From: Strigomonas culicis
Taxonomy: Eukaryota; Euglenozoa; Kinetoplastea; Trypanosomatida; Trypanosomatidae
Length of the DNA: 27,088 nt
Reading direction: 5' to 3'
NCBI GenBank assembly: GCA_000482145.1
Contig: AUXH01000224.1
Span: forward strand, 1-27,088
Shown: in pieces, positions 1-7,343 of the stretch
How positions within the stretch are numbered: position 1 is the stretch's first letter
Layout of the letters: every line of letters begins with the position of its first letter
The notes under the pieces: model-generated
The model's database searches: none
What the model saw: only the letters and a program-made list of their open reading frames with translations
What the model was told of the DNA's origin: nothing
Program-made: the position numbers and the translations under genes

Positions 1-282
1 GCCTCCGCTGCTGTCCCCGGAGGCTCTGTCAGCTTCACGGCATCGAAGCTCTGATTCGCCACTGCCGCTGGAGATGTCTCCGTCAGTTCGGCGGCATGGG
101 GCCGCTGCGTTTCCGCCATTTCGGGTACCTCTTTTTCCTCCACGACCACGAGCTTCTGTGCCTCCGCTGCTGTCCCCGGAGGCTCTGTCAGCTTCACGGC
201 ATCGAAGCTCTGATTTACCACTGCCACTAGAGATGTCTCCGTCAGTTCGGCGGCATGGGGCCTCTGCGTCTCCGCCATCTGC
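1..282 (-). repeat. 159-bp in-frame tandem repeat (53 aa)
   Basis: Positions 1-159 recur from 160 to about 282 with only a few substitutions, a period of 159 bp or exactly 53 codons. The window cuts the array, so the copy number is unknown. High identity at the DNA level suggests recent homogenisation or expansion. Confidence 0.85.
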
Positions 283-1103
283 GCTATCTCCGGCTCCTCG
301 GCAACGTCGGGGTTTTGCGGCGCCTCCATCGCCGCCTCGCGCGCGTCGCCGCCGCTCGGCGCGTGCGAGGGCGTGGCGCTGTCGCCGCCGAGCACGCCGC
401 GGCTCCACTCTTCGTTGCAGCAGCTCGAGATGCTGCCCGCCTTGGAGCGCGCGCCCTCGCTGCCCGTGTGCGTGACCACCGCCGTGTCCATGCTGCCCGT
501 CGGCGCGTCAAAGTGCAGAAAGGCGCTCGAGGCGAAGGAGGACGCACACGTCATGGCGTCGCCTTCGAGCGGCTCCTCACGCGCGAGGTTGCCCCTGCGC
601 GGCGCCGTGCTGCTGCTGAAGCCGTCGCCCCTGCCGCTGTTGGGCGGCAGGGGCGCGTACTCGAGCTGGTGCGGGCTGGAGTGCAGGTGCGCGTTGGACA
701 CGGGGCTCGCGAAGGGGGTTGTGTAGTGCGAGAAGTCCACGCGGCGCAAGACGGACACGCGCGACGTGCTGGACGTGTGGCCCTGCGACGACGTCACCGG
801 GCTCGAGGGGAACGTCGTCTGCTTGTTCGCGCCGACAGGCAGCGCCGCCTTGGTGGCGCTGCACTCGTAGCTCAGCGAGTCCTGCTTCAGCACATCGTGG
901 GACTCGCAGAATTCCTGCACGTCGGCCGCCTCGACGTCACTGTCGCTGTGCGCGTGGGCCGGCCGGTACTCGCCCATCTCGTCGAGGTCATCGGAGCCGT
1001 AGTGCGAGTGGTCGAGCGTGCACCTCCCGGTATACGTCTCCGCTACATCCGCCGTTCTCAACGTATCCAAACGAACACACGGCCTGTTGGTTCTCATGGA
1101 CAT
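1..1103 (-). CDS. Hypothetical Ser-rich protein with 53-aa tandem repeats (3' end outside window)
   Basis: I do not recognise this gene. From the ATG at 1103 (another in-frame ATG at 1097) one minus-strand frame stays open to the window edge, giving at least 367 codons. The first 200 residues are polar and low in hydrophobics, rich in Ser, Asp, Ala and Thr (for example an acidic stretch LDHSHYGSDDLDEMGEY and Ser-rich runs such as FPSSPVTSSQGHTSSTSR). From about residue 270 the protein enters near-identical 53-residue repeats with a core like TQRPHAAELTETS, which continue off the window. No membrane segment, signal peptide or catalytic motif is visible, so it is probably a largely disordered cytoplasmic or cytoskeletal protein (inference). 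It is the most downstream gene seen in the array. Codon composition is GC-rich like its neighbours, with no sign of transfer. Confidence applies to the reading frame, not to a function. Confidence 0.8.
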   Translation of the reverse strand, partial: MSMRTNRPCVRLDTLRTADVAETYTGRCTLDHSHYGSDDLDEMGEYRPAHAHSDSDVEAADVQEFCESHDVLKQDSLSYECSATKAALPVGANKQTTFPSSPVTSSQGHTSSTSRVSVLRRVDFSHYTTPFASPVSNAHLHSSPHQLEYAPLPPNSGRGDGFSSSTAPRRGNLAREEPLEGDAMTCASSFASSAFLHFDAPTGSMDTAVVTHTGSEGARSKAGSISSCCNEEWSRGVLGGDSATPSHAPSGGDAREAAMEAPQNPDVAEEPEIAQMAETQRPHAAELTETSLVAVVNQSFDAVKLTEPPGTAAEAQKLVVVEEKEVPEMAETQRPHAAELTETSPAAVANQSFDAVKLTEPPGTAAE

Positions 1104-2358
1104 GGTGCTAAGAGGGATACTATCTTCCGCTGGGGAACAATTTTTTTTTTTTTGATGCAGTAGTAATTATATATGTAGAAATCAAATACAACAAAACAGA
1201 TTGTGCTTCAATCGGGTTCTTTTTTTTATACGGTAAGCGGGAAAAAAAAAACCAGTAGTATATCAAGGGCGGATATTTACTTTACGACTACACGTTTATC
1301 AGTATAGCAATCACAACGTCTACGCAGGTACAGAGTAGGGACACTGAAAACAATTAAAAAAATGTACCCTATGTACAATCAAACTTCTCTGCTACGCACT
1401 GCGTGTGAAAGCCTGTTGGTATAGTCTATCAACAAACCCTTAATTACTATTCTTAACAAATAGAGAGTGTGAAATACTGAGATATAATCGGAAAAGGAAT
1501 GAAAGGTAAATCAACACACGCAAAACAAACAAACAAAAAAAGTGAATAAAACAATAAAGTAAAAAAAAAGTGCAGTCAGGGAAAATAACAAAATAAAGGC
1601 AGAAAAAACAATGGAATAAAAACGGAAACACAAATAAGTAAAAGGGAAAAGTAAAGGTCAAAAAAGAAACGCAACAAGAAATCACGTGAGCAAACAAATA
1701 ATAATAAAAAACACCTATGGAACTAAACGTAGAGATTGCTGCACGTGCAACGCGTGTATGTACACAAGATGTCTCAATTAGTCTCTTCGGTGCGTTTTTT
1801 TCCTCCCTTTCTTTTTTTATTGTTTTTTTTTTCTTCCAGAAACAGTAGTAATGGTTAGAAACTCCTCTCGTATCGCTGGTTGTTGTTGTCTGATCAGTCG
1901 TTTTAAAATTCGAATTAAAAGAGTTCCAGTAGACTACGAGTATATATTAATTATTTAAAGAATTACAGGGGTCCTATATACACCGCTTATAAATATACAC
2001 ACGGCAGAATTAAAAAAAAAAGGAAAGAAATTGGAAGCTAATTATATAATGCGAAAGGGAAAAAAAAGAGAAACGAAAAAATAATACTATAGAAATGGAA
2101 TAGATAAATAGAGAGTGAGAAAAGGGACAAAGGAGACAGTGATACGGAAAAATACAACCCATCACTATCACTTTTTATTATTATGTTGTTGTTGTTGTTA
2201 TGCTATGGAATTAAACACAAAGAGAATAATGAATGAAAAAAAAAAGGTTAACTGTATACCTTTTTTTTGTGTGTGCACACTTATCGTAGTATTACTTCAT
2301 ATTAATCGATGGACGGCGGTAGGTACAACCCTTCTGCCTCTTATGATGCATCTTGGCA
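1104..2358. other. AT-rich intergenic spacer (1255 bp)
   Basis: No convincing gene. The short ORFs here are runs of Phe/Leu or Lys codons made by A/T tracts. Read on the minus strand, it should hold the 3'UTR of the L1-like gene, followed by T-rich tracts (about 1500-1690) and the 5' region of the Ser-rich gene. A plus-strand T-rich stretch lies at about 1797-1840. Nothing resembling a tRNA or other structured RNA was recognised. Confidence 0.7.
1130..1200 (-). promoter_or_regulatory. Candidate trans-splice acceptor of the Ser-rich repeat gene
   Basis: On the minus strand a T-rich stretch (about 1160-1200) is followed by TTGTTCCCCAG with AG at 1131-1130, 27 nt before the ATG at 1103. An A-run between tract and AG makes the choice uncertain; other AGs lie farther upstream. 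Confidence 0.35.
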
Positions 2359-3213
2359 TCACTTCTGAATCTGTGTCTCCATAAAGCGTATCGGCTCCGT
2401 CTTGGCACTAACCAGCTTCACCTCCTTCACGTACTTGTACACGTGTGGGAACTCCTTCTTCAGCGAGACGATGACGTGCTTGGCGTTCTCGCAGATGGCG
2501 CCGGCGGTCATACCGCCGTGGCCAACGCGGATCGAGATCTGCCCCGCGTGGAACGGCGACGGCCCCCACGTGACGCCGCTGCTGCCCTCCGACAGCCGGT
2601 ACGCGAGCGTCGTCTTGTCCTCCAGCGCGGAGAGCGGCAGCAGCGACTTGATCTTCCGCGCCGCCGTGGCGGCGCCGCCGGCCGCGGTCGCGGGTGGCGC
2701 CGTCTTGACAGCCTCCACCAGGCAGAGCGGCAGCTTGCCGACGATGCGACTGTCCACGACGAAGTGGGTGAAGGTCTTGGCGACCTTGAAGGCGCGCTTC
2801 TGGGACTCCGGGTCGCCGCGCTTGCAGATCGCCTCGGCCGTGATCACCGCGTCGTAGTAGTAATGGCGCTTGTTGATCTTGTTGCAGTCCAGCGATATCT
2901 GGCGGGGGATAATGAGGCATGTGGTCCGGCCGGGGGTGCTGCTGCTGCTGCTGCTGCCGCCTACCGTGGTCAGCGCGCCGCTGGCCTGCTGCTGACTCGT
3001 GTCGCGGAACGGCTTGTAAGCATTATGCGGGAGGCTGAACAGCACGGGCTCGGTCGGGTGTAGCAGCTCCGGCGCCTGCGAGAGAATGATCGAGGGCAGC
3101 ATCATCTCCAGGTAGACGCCCTGGTCGTCCGCCGGGGTCTTCGCTTCGCCGCAGAGACGCTGCAACTTGTAGAGCACCGCCTTCGTGATGATGAGACGCT
3201 TATCCTGCGGCAT
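2359..3213 (-). CDS. Ribosomal L1-like domain protein, Utp30/RSL1D1 type (ribosome biogenesis)
   Basis: The 284-aa product has the layout of the eukaryotic L1p/L10e family branch that includes yeast Utp30/Cic1 and human RSL1D1, nucleolar factors bound to pre-rRNA. Matching segments in order are: a helical N-terminus (residues 5-22); EPVLFSLPHNAYKPF (55-69); a central strand-helix FTHFVVDSRIVGKLPLCL (148-165), like the 'VVADxRVxxxLP' block of Utp30; ISIRVGHGGMTAGAICEN (226-243), like the RVG...I..NI block; and the closing strand VKLVSAKTEPIRFM (265-278), which corresponds to the 'K-T' C-terminal strand. A poly-Ser insert (about 87-93, a CTG/CAG-type repeat) and a Pro/Ala-rich insert (172-185) interrupt the fold. 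It lacks the long basic C-terminal tail of metazoan RSL1D1. The ATG at 3213 sits 46 nt after a strong splice acceptor. A divergent ribosomal protein L1/L10a is less likely. Family assignment is by eye. Confidence 0.7.
   Translation of the reverse strand: MPQDKRLIITKAVLYKLQRLCGEAKTPADDQGVYLEMMLPSIILSQAPELLHPTEPVLFSLPHNAYKPFRDTSQQQASGALTTVGGSSSSSSTPGRTTCLIIPRQISLDCNKINKRHYYYDAVITAEAICKRGDPESQKRAFKVAKTFTHFVVDSRIVGKLPLCLVEAVKTAPPATAAGGAATAARKIKSLLPLSALEDKTTLAYRLSEGSSGVTWGPSPFHAGQISIRVGHGGMTAGAICENAKHVIVSLKKEFPHVYKYVKEVKLVSAKTEPIRFMETQIQK
2937..2956. repeat. CTG/CAG-type trinucleotide run encoding poly-Ser
   Basis: A short gctgct trinucleotide run inside the L1-like gene is read on the minus strand as consecutive AGC Ser codons. 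It marks a low-complexity loop between two conserved blocks. Confidence 0.75.
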
Positions 3214-3546
3214 CGTCGAGCGTGACGAGATGTTTTTCTTCTGTTTTCAGATTACTTTGCTGTGTAAGAGAGAAAAAAAAACACGTGTGGGGGAGCGTGC
3301 GAGGGAAGGAGTGTATCTGTTGTCATCATATCAAGGATAAAAAAAAAAACGGCCCGGCAAGCCTTCGTGCACGCTGCATACAGATGACAGGGGGTTGCTT
3401 TCTATGGCCTTTGGAAAAAAAAACCCAAACACCAAAAGAAGAACAAGGTATGCGTCAGTCTATGGTATGAAAGAAACAACTGCTACCTAGTGTACACGTG
3501 TGTCCATATCGCACAAGACGTGGGAAAACCCTTCGGTGGTCGCCGC
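3214..3546. other. Intergenic spacer between the PIF1-like and L1-like genes
   Basis: 333 bp with several T-tracts on the minus strand and one clear splice acceptor (3260). No gene is supported; the plus-strand frames across it are antisense or low complexity. Confidence 0.7.
3260..3297 (-). promoter_or_regulatory. Predicted trans-splice acceptor of the L1-like gene
   Basis: On the minus strand a C/T tract with a run of nine T ends in CTCTCTTACACAG, with AG at 3261-3260. This predicts a 46-nt 5'UTR before the ATG at 3213. It is one of the clearest acceptor signals in the window. Confidence 0.7.
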
Positions 3547-6048
3547 CTATGTCTGGAAGTCAACGGAAAAGGAGGCGCTGTCCTGCGTCAGCATCGCGAT
3601 GTTCTCCGACACGTACATGCCGAAGGGCGCGCGGGCGGACAGCCCGTCCTCGCAGCTCTCCGCCCCGTCCTGCGTAGGGGCGACCGCGGGGGGCTCCAGC
3701 GGCTCCACCGTGTCCTTCCGCGGCGCCGTCTCCGGCAGCGTGTTGACGTCGCGCGGCGCGAACTTCCCGGCGGGCCGGCCGCCGCCGCCGCTTGCGCCAT
3801 CGCGCGGCCGCTTGCCGTCGCGCCCGGCCGCGGCCGGCGCCTTGCCGCGCGCCGCCCAGCGCGCCTCCAGCAGCCGCTGCTCTTCTGCCACGCGCGCGGC
3901 CGCCGCCCGCCGCTGCTCCGCCGACGGCGGGAACAGCCCCTCGTAGAAGGCGACGACGGCCGGCGACGCGGCGCGCACGGCGGCGGCGTCCAGCGCGGTC
4001 AGGCTGAGGTCCTCCGCGCATCGCACGCGGCTGAGCGCCACGTAGGCCTGGCCCGCCTCGAAGAAGCTGTTGTCGAGCTGCACCTGCGCCAGGTCGAGTG
4101 TCATGCCCTGCACGCGGTGGACCGTCAGCGCCCACGCGAGCTGCAGCGGCACCTGCCAGCGCGAGAGCCGCACGCGGCCGTCGCGGTCGAGCACCTCCAC
4201 CCGCGTCTGCGCCACCGTCGCCTCGACGCCGCTGTGGAAGCGGACGCGCGGCAGCGCCGGGCCGCGCGCCTGCGCCACGAAGCCGGCCACGACGCCGAGG
4301 CTGCCGTTCGCGACCGCGGGGCAGTCCGGCAGCGCGGCGAGCAGAACGACCTGCGCGCCGACCTTGAGCGTGAGCACCTCCGGCAGGCTGAGGTCCTTGT
4401 CCAGCTGCTCCCCGGGGTGCATCGCGTAGTCCTCCGACACGTAGCGCACGTAGTCCGCCGCGTCGAGCGCGCGCAGCCGGCGCTGGTTGTACGCCTCGAC
4501 GTCCTTGCGGCGCGAGAGAATGACGGTCGGCTCCATCTCGTCCGTCGCGAGGGCGCGGTGCAGGCAGGCGGAGAGCACCGTGTCGACCAGCAGTGTGTAG
4601 CGGCCGTGCCGCACGTCCTCGCAGCACTGCGCGAAGAGCTCTGTGTCGCGCACCAGCGCCGCCGCGTCCGCGTTGGCGCCCGCCTCGGCCATGTGGGCGT
4701 AGGCCTGCGTGAGGAAGGGAACGTTCGGCTGGAACCGAACGTTGCGCCGCAGCTCGACCGCGCGGAAGCGGCAGGCGGCCCACGCCGGGCTCGCGAAGGC
4801 GGCCTGCACCTCCTCGTCGCCGCGCGCGACGGGCGGCAGCTGGAGGAAGTCGCCGACGACGATGAGCTGGATGCCGCCGAAGGGCAGGTCCTTGCAGAGC
4901 TGGCCCTTGCCGCCGGCGCCGCGCGTGTCGTCCGGGATGTACAGCTCGCGCCGCACATGGCGCGCGACCGCGTCGAGGCGCGTGAAGACGTGCGCCGGCA
5001 GCATGCCGATCTCGTCGATGATGAGCACGGCGCAGCGCTGCCAGCTGGCCACGACCTCCTTGTGCGCCTCCACGCGCTCCAGCAGCTGCGCGACGGGGCC
5101 CTCGCCGCGGCCGATGCCGGCGAAGGCGTGCACGGTGCAGCCGCCCAGCAGCCGCGCCGCCACGCCGGTGGTCGCGGTGACCGCCACGCTGCTCTGGTCG
5201 TGGTTGACGCCCTTCGCGCGGTCGTAGTGCGGATCCGTCTGCGGCAGCAGCACCTCCTGCAGCACGTACCGCAGCCACTCCGTCTTGCCGGTGCCGGCCG
5301 CGCCCGTCACAAAGACGTTCTCGCCGCGCTGCACGCACTGCAGTGCGCGCCGCTGCTCTTCGCTCCAGTTCTGGCCGCCGTGGGCGGCGGCCGGCAGCGC
5401 TGCGGTGGGCCGCGGCGCCGCCCCGCCGGTGCGGACGGCGCCCGCCGCCGTAGCGCTACTACTTGGGTCGGCATCGAGGGTGGGACCCTGGGGCTCGGCG
5501 TAAAGCTCTTCCGCTTCCCCACCGCTGAGGTCCGCGACGTCCTCGTTCTCGAGCCCGACGGCGGGGTCGCGCAGGACGCCGTCGATGCCGCCGAGCGCGC
5601 CGGGCCCGCCGCTGCCGCGGCCGCGCGCGCCGGCCCCCGCCTTGCGCGCCACGTTGCGCTCCATGGCGTCGCGCCAGCGGCGCAGCGGGTCCGGCGCGGT
5701 GAGCAGCGCCGCCATCGCCTTGAGCTCCTCCACGTCGCTCTGGGTCTCGATGAACACGTGGCACACGCGGCGCTGGTGCGGCACCACGACGGTGAGCTTC
5801 CCCTGCGTTGTGTGTGCGTCCAGCACGCGGCGCAGGTGGCGGAGCTGGAAGAAGTTGCCCTCGTGCTTGCGGTGCTTGCTGCTGCGCACGACGAGGCACG
5901 GGCCGAGGGCCGTCTGCCACGAGAGGAAGCACTCCGTACCGCCCCACTGCCCGACGCGCTCGCCGTCTTCGCTCATCACGAGTATTCTGCCTTGGACGGC
6001 CTTTTCCGTCATTTTCGGCTTCGGCGCCTTAAAGGGGATGGCGGCCAT
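3547..6048 (-). CDS. PIF1-family 5'-3' DNA helicase
   Basis: The 833-aa protein carries the superfamily 1B PIF1 helicase core. Walker A is GAAGTGKT (residues 249-256); motif Ia is around TATTGVAARLLGG (291-303); Walker B is LIIDEIGM (342-349); motif III is VVGDFLQLPPV (397-407); LRRNVRF follows at 433-439; motifs V/VI are ALTVHRVQGMTLD (640-652) and YVALSRVR (669-676). PIF1 enzymes unwind DNA, including G-quadruplexes, during replication, repair and telomere or kinetoplast maintenance. Trypanosomatids have an expanded family with nuclear and mitochondrial members; which one this is cannot be told. Residues about 18-118 look like a PH-type fold (alternating strands, then the helix SDVEELKAMAALL), reminiscent of the N-terminal domain of animal PIF1. 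A Gly/Ala/Pro-rich linker (135-225) and a basic disordered tail (710-790) flank the core. No clear mitochondrial presequence is seen. The ATG at 6048 is the first in-frame Met of the GC-rich frame. Confidence 0.92.
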   Translation of the reverse strand: MAAIPFKAPKPKMTEKAVQGRILVMSEDGERVGQWGGTECFLSWQTALGPCLVVRSSKHRKHEGNFFQLRHLRRVLDAHTTQGKLTVVVPHQRRVCHVFIETQSDVEELKAMAALLTAPDPLRRWRDAMERNVARKAGAGARGRGSGGPGALGGIDGVLRDPAVGLENEDVADLSGGEAEELYAEPQGPTLDADPSSSATAAGAVRTGGAAPRPTAALPAAAHGGQNWSEEQRRALQCVQRGENVFVTGAAGTGKTEWLRYVLQEVLLPQTDPHYDRAKGVNHDQSSVAVTATTGVAARLLGGCTVHAFAGIGRGEGPVAQLLERVEAHKEVVASWQRCAVLIIDEIGMLPAHVFTRLDAVARHVRRELYIPDDTRGAGGKGQLCKDLPFGGIQLIVVGDFLQLPPVARGDEEVQAAFASPAWAACRFRAVELRRNVRFQPNVPFLTQAYAHMAEAGANADAAALVRDTELFAQCCEDVRHGRYTLLVDTVLSACLHRALATDEMEPTVILSRRKDVEAYNQRRLRALDAADYVRYVSEDYAMHPGEQLDKDLSLPEVLTLKVGAQVVLLAALPDCPAVANGSLGVVAGFVAQARGPALPRVRFHSGVEATVAQTRVEVLDRDGRVRLSRWQVPLQLAWALTVHRVQGMTLDLAQVQLDNSFFEAGQAYVALSRVRCAEDLSLTALDAAAVRAASPAVVAFYEGLFPPSAEQRRAAAARVAEEQRLLEARWAARGKAPAAAGRDGKRPRDGASGGGGRPAGKFAPRDVNTLPETAPRKDTVEPLEPPAVAPTQDGAESCEDGLSARAPFGMYVSENIAMLTQDSASFSVDFQT

Positions 6049-6363
6049 GCGGTGAGAGTCTATGAATGTGGTTTGCTGTATGAAAGGGTAATGTATATGT
6101 GTTGATGGATGCTTCTATAAGACGCCCTCGAGACGAGCGCGCCGTTTAAGAACAAGAAAAAGAAAAGAAAAGCACACGGGCTGAAAAGAGAGGAAACGGA
6201 AAGAAGCTGTTATGAAAGCACAAATACACTAGGTCTTCCTCAAAAAACGAGACTAGGCTGCTCAGTGAAGTGTATCGCTTCTCATTTTATTTCCTTTTTT
6301 TTTTAAGCAAGTACCATGTGCGCTATGGTGTACTGTACAAGCACGGGCCATGTCCTCTCCTAT
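6049..6363. other. Intergenic spacer between the small mitochondrial-type gene and the PIF1-like gene
   Basis: 315 bp of mostly AT-rich sequence with pyrimidine tracts on the minus strand. No gene is supported. Confidence 0.7.
6127..6203 (-). promoter_or_regulatory. Candidate trans-splice acceptors of the PIF1-like gene
   Basis: Two pyrimidine tracts are seen on the minus strand. The upstream one ends CCTCTCTTTTCAG (AG at 6182-6181). The next is a long CTTTTCTTTTCTTTTTCTTG tract whose first following AG is at 6128-6127. Either could be used, giving 5'UTRs of about 130 or about 80 nt. Confidence 0.5.
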
Positions 6364-6927
6364 TCAAATATCACTGCCCTGCGCGCCGGTGCGCGCGGGC
6401 TCCCCCTCCGCCGAGGCGGCCGCCACCGACACCGGGCGATAGCCGATGTTCGTTCGTATGAACCGACGCGCCGCGGCCTCGATCGCGGCCGTGTCGATGC
6501 TGTCGTCGACGGCGGCACTGCGCTCGTCCGTCGGCGGGTTGAGGCCGATGGCAAGGAGGCGGCGCAGCTCCCGCTCGAGCACGTCTTGGCTGCAGTGCAG
6601 CGCGAGGGCCGTGTAGCGGATGCTCGTGGCCGCCTGCTGCGCCTCCTTGTCTGTCGTCTCGAGCCGCCGCAGCAGGTCCTCGTAGTACGGCACGTGCGTG
6701 TGTGTGAGCTTCGTGATAGTCAGCTGCGCGGCGAGCAGCTCGCGACGCGTGACCTCGAGCTGCGCCTGCAGCGTCGCGTCCTGCTGCCGCTGCTGCACCT
6801 GCCGCTGAAGGGGCGACGGCGGGGCGGCCGGCGCCGAGGGAGGCGCCGGTGCGGGGCCGCCCCGCTCCGGGAGCTGGAGGCGGCTACTGGTGCGCCGCAA
6901 CACACGCCGGAGAAGGGTCCGCCGCAT
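6364..6927 (-). CDS. Small coiled-coil protein with mitochondrial-type N-terminus, unknown function
   Basis: This 187-aa gene is not recognised. The N-terminus MRRTLLRRVLRRTSSRLQLP is Arg-rich, lacks acidic residues and is amphipathic, as in mitochondrial targeting presequences. A Pro/Ala-rich linker (about 24-40) follows, then a Gln-rich predicted coiled coil (41-68), a helical block around VPYYEDLLRRLETTDKEAQQ (79-98) and a second helical region RELRRLLAIGLNPP-like (119-132). The last 30 residues are Ala/Gly-rich. The frame extends upstream to an in-frame ATG at 7020, but that extension crosses the pyrimidine tract and AG of the splice acceptor at 6955. It encodes a spurious hydrophobic leader, so the ATG at 6927 is preferred. 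A role in the mitochondrial ribosome or a respiratory complex is possible but not shown. Confidence 0.75.
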   Translation of the reverse strand: MRRTLLRRVLRRTSSRLQLPERGGPAPAPPSAPAAPPSPLQRQVQQRQQDATLQAQLEVTRRELLAAQLTITKLTHTHVPYYEDLLRRLETTDKEAQQAATSIRYTALALHCSQDVLERELRRLLAIGLNPPTDERSAAVDDSIDTAAIEAAARRFIRTNIGYRPVSVAAASAEGEPARTGAQGSDI

Positions 6928-7343
6928 GAAGTCGCAGAAGATATCAAATCTATACTGTTGAGAGAGAACAAAAAAAGAACAGAAAAGTAAGACGTAAAAG
7001 ACAAGGCACACTTGTTTCATCACATGGTGAAGCTAGATACAGCCATAGAAGATACTGGGGGCGACATACATACGTAAAGCTGCGAGTACGGGGGATGCAA
7101 TATGCTTTTTTTTCCCTCTTCTGTTATTGTTCATACAAGTGACAATCATAACAAAAAGGAACATACGAAACACATCAAGTCTATATAAATATAGAATAAA
7201 TGATCAAAGAACATTTACATAAACAGATAAACAACAATAAAATAAAGACAAACAAACATCTAGCTAAACTGCAAAATACATATATAAAAAAAAGTATAAA
7301 GTATAAAGTGAATGGGAAGAATGGAAAAGAAGCGGTGTACCTG
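6928..7343. other. Intergenic spacer between the kinesin and the small mitochondrial-type gene
   Basis: 416 bp, strongly AT-rich. It should hold the kinesin 3'UTR and the 5' region of the next gene. Nothing else is seen. Confidence 0.7.
6955..6990 (-). promoter_or_regulatory. Predicted trans-splice acceptor of the small mitochondrial-type gene
   Basis: The minus strand reads a T-rich tract ending TTTGTTCTCTCAACAG, with AG at 6956-6955, 27 nt before the chosen ATG at 6927. The site decides the start codon, because any upstream ATG would be removed from the mRNA. Confidence 0.7.

Noticed and set aside
1..282. The direct repeats as a CRISPR array or transposon end
   Set aside because: The repeats are long, contiguous, in frame and coding, with no spacers, in a eukaryotic context.
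1440..1697. 85-codon Phe/Leu/Cys-rich minus ORF
   Set aside because: It is a T-rich spacer read as codons, with no coding-like composition.
2115..2384. 89-codon plus-strand ORF
   Set aside because: AT-rich, opposite to the direction of all genes, with poly-Cys and poly-Lys from simple repeats.
3490..6105. 871-codon plus-strand ORF opposite the PIF1-like helicase
   Set aside because: It is an antisense shadow of a GC-rich gene, rich in Arg/Ala/His/Leu with no domain. The minus frame carries all helicase motifs.
6928..7020. N-terminal hydrophobic extension of the small mitochondrial-type protein (would look like a signal peptide)
   Set aside because: The residues are encoded by the pyrimidine tract and AG of the splice acceptor, so they should not be in the mRNA.
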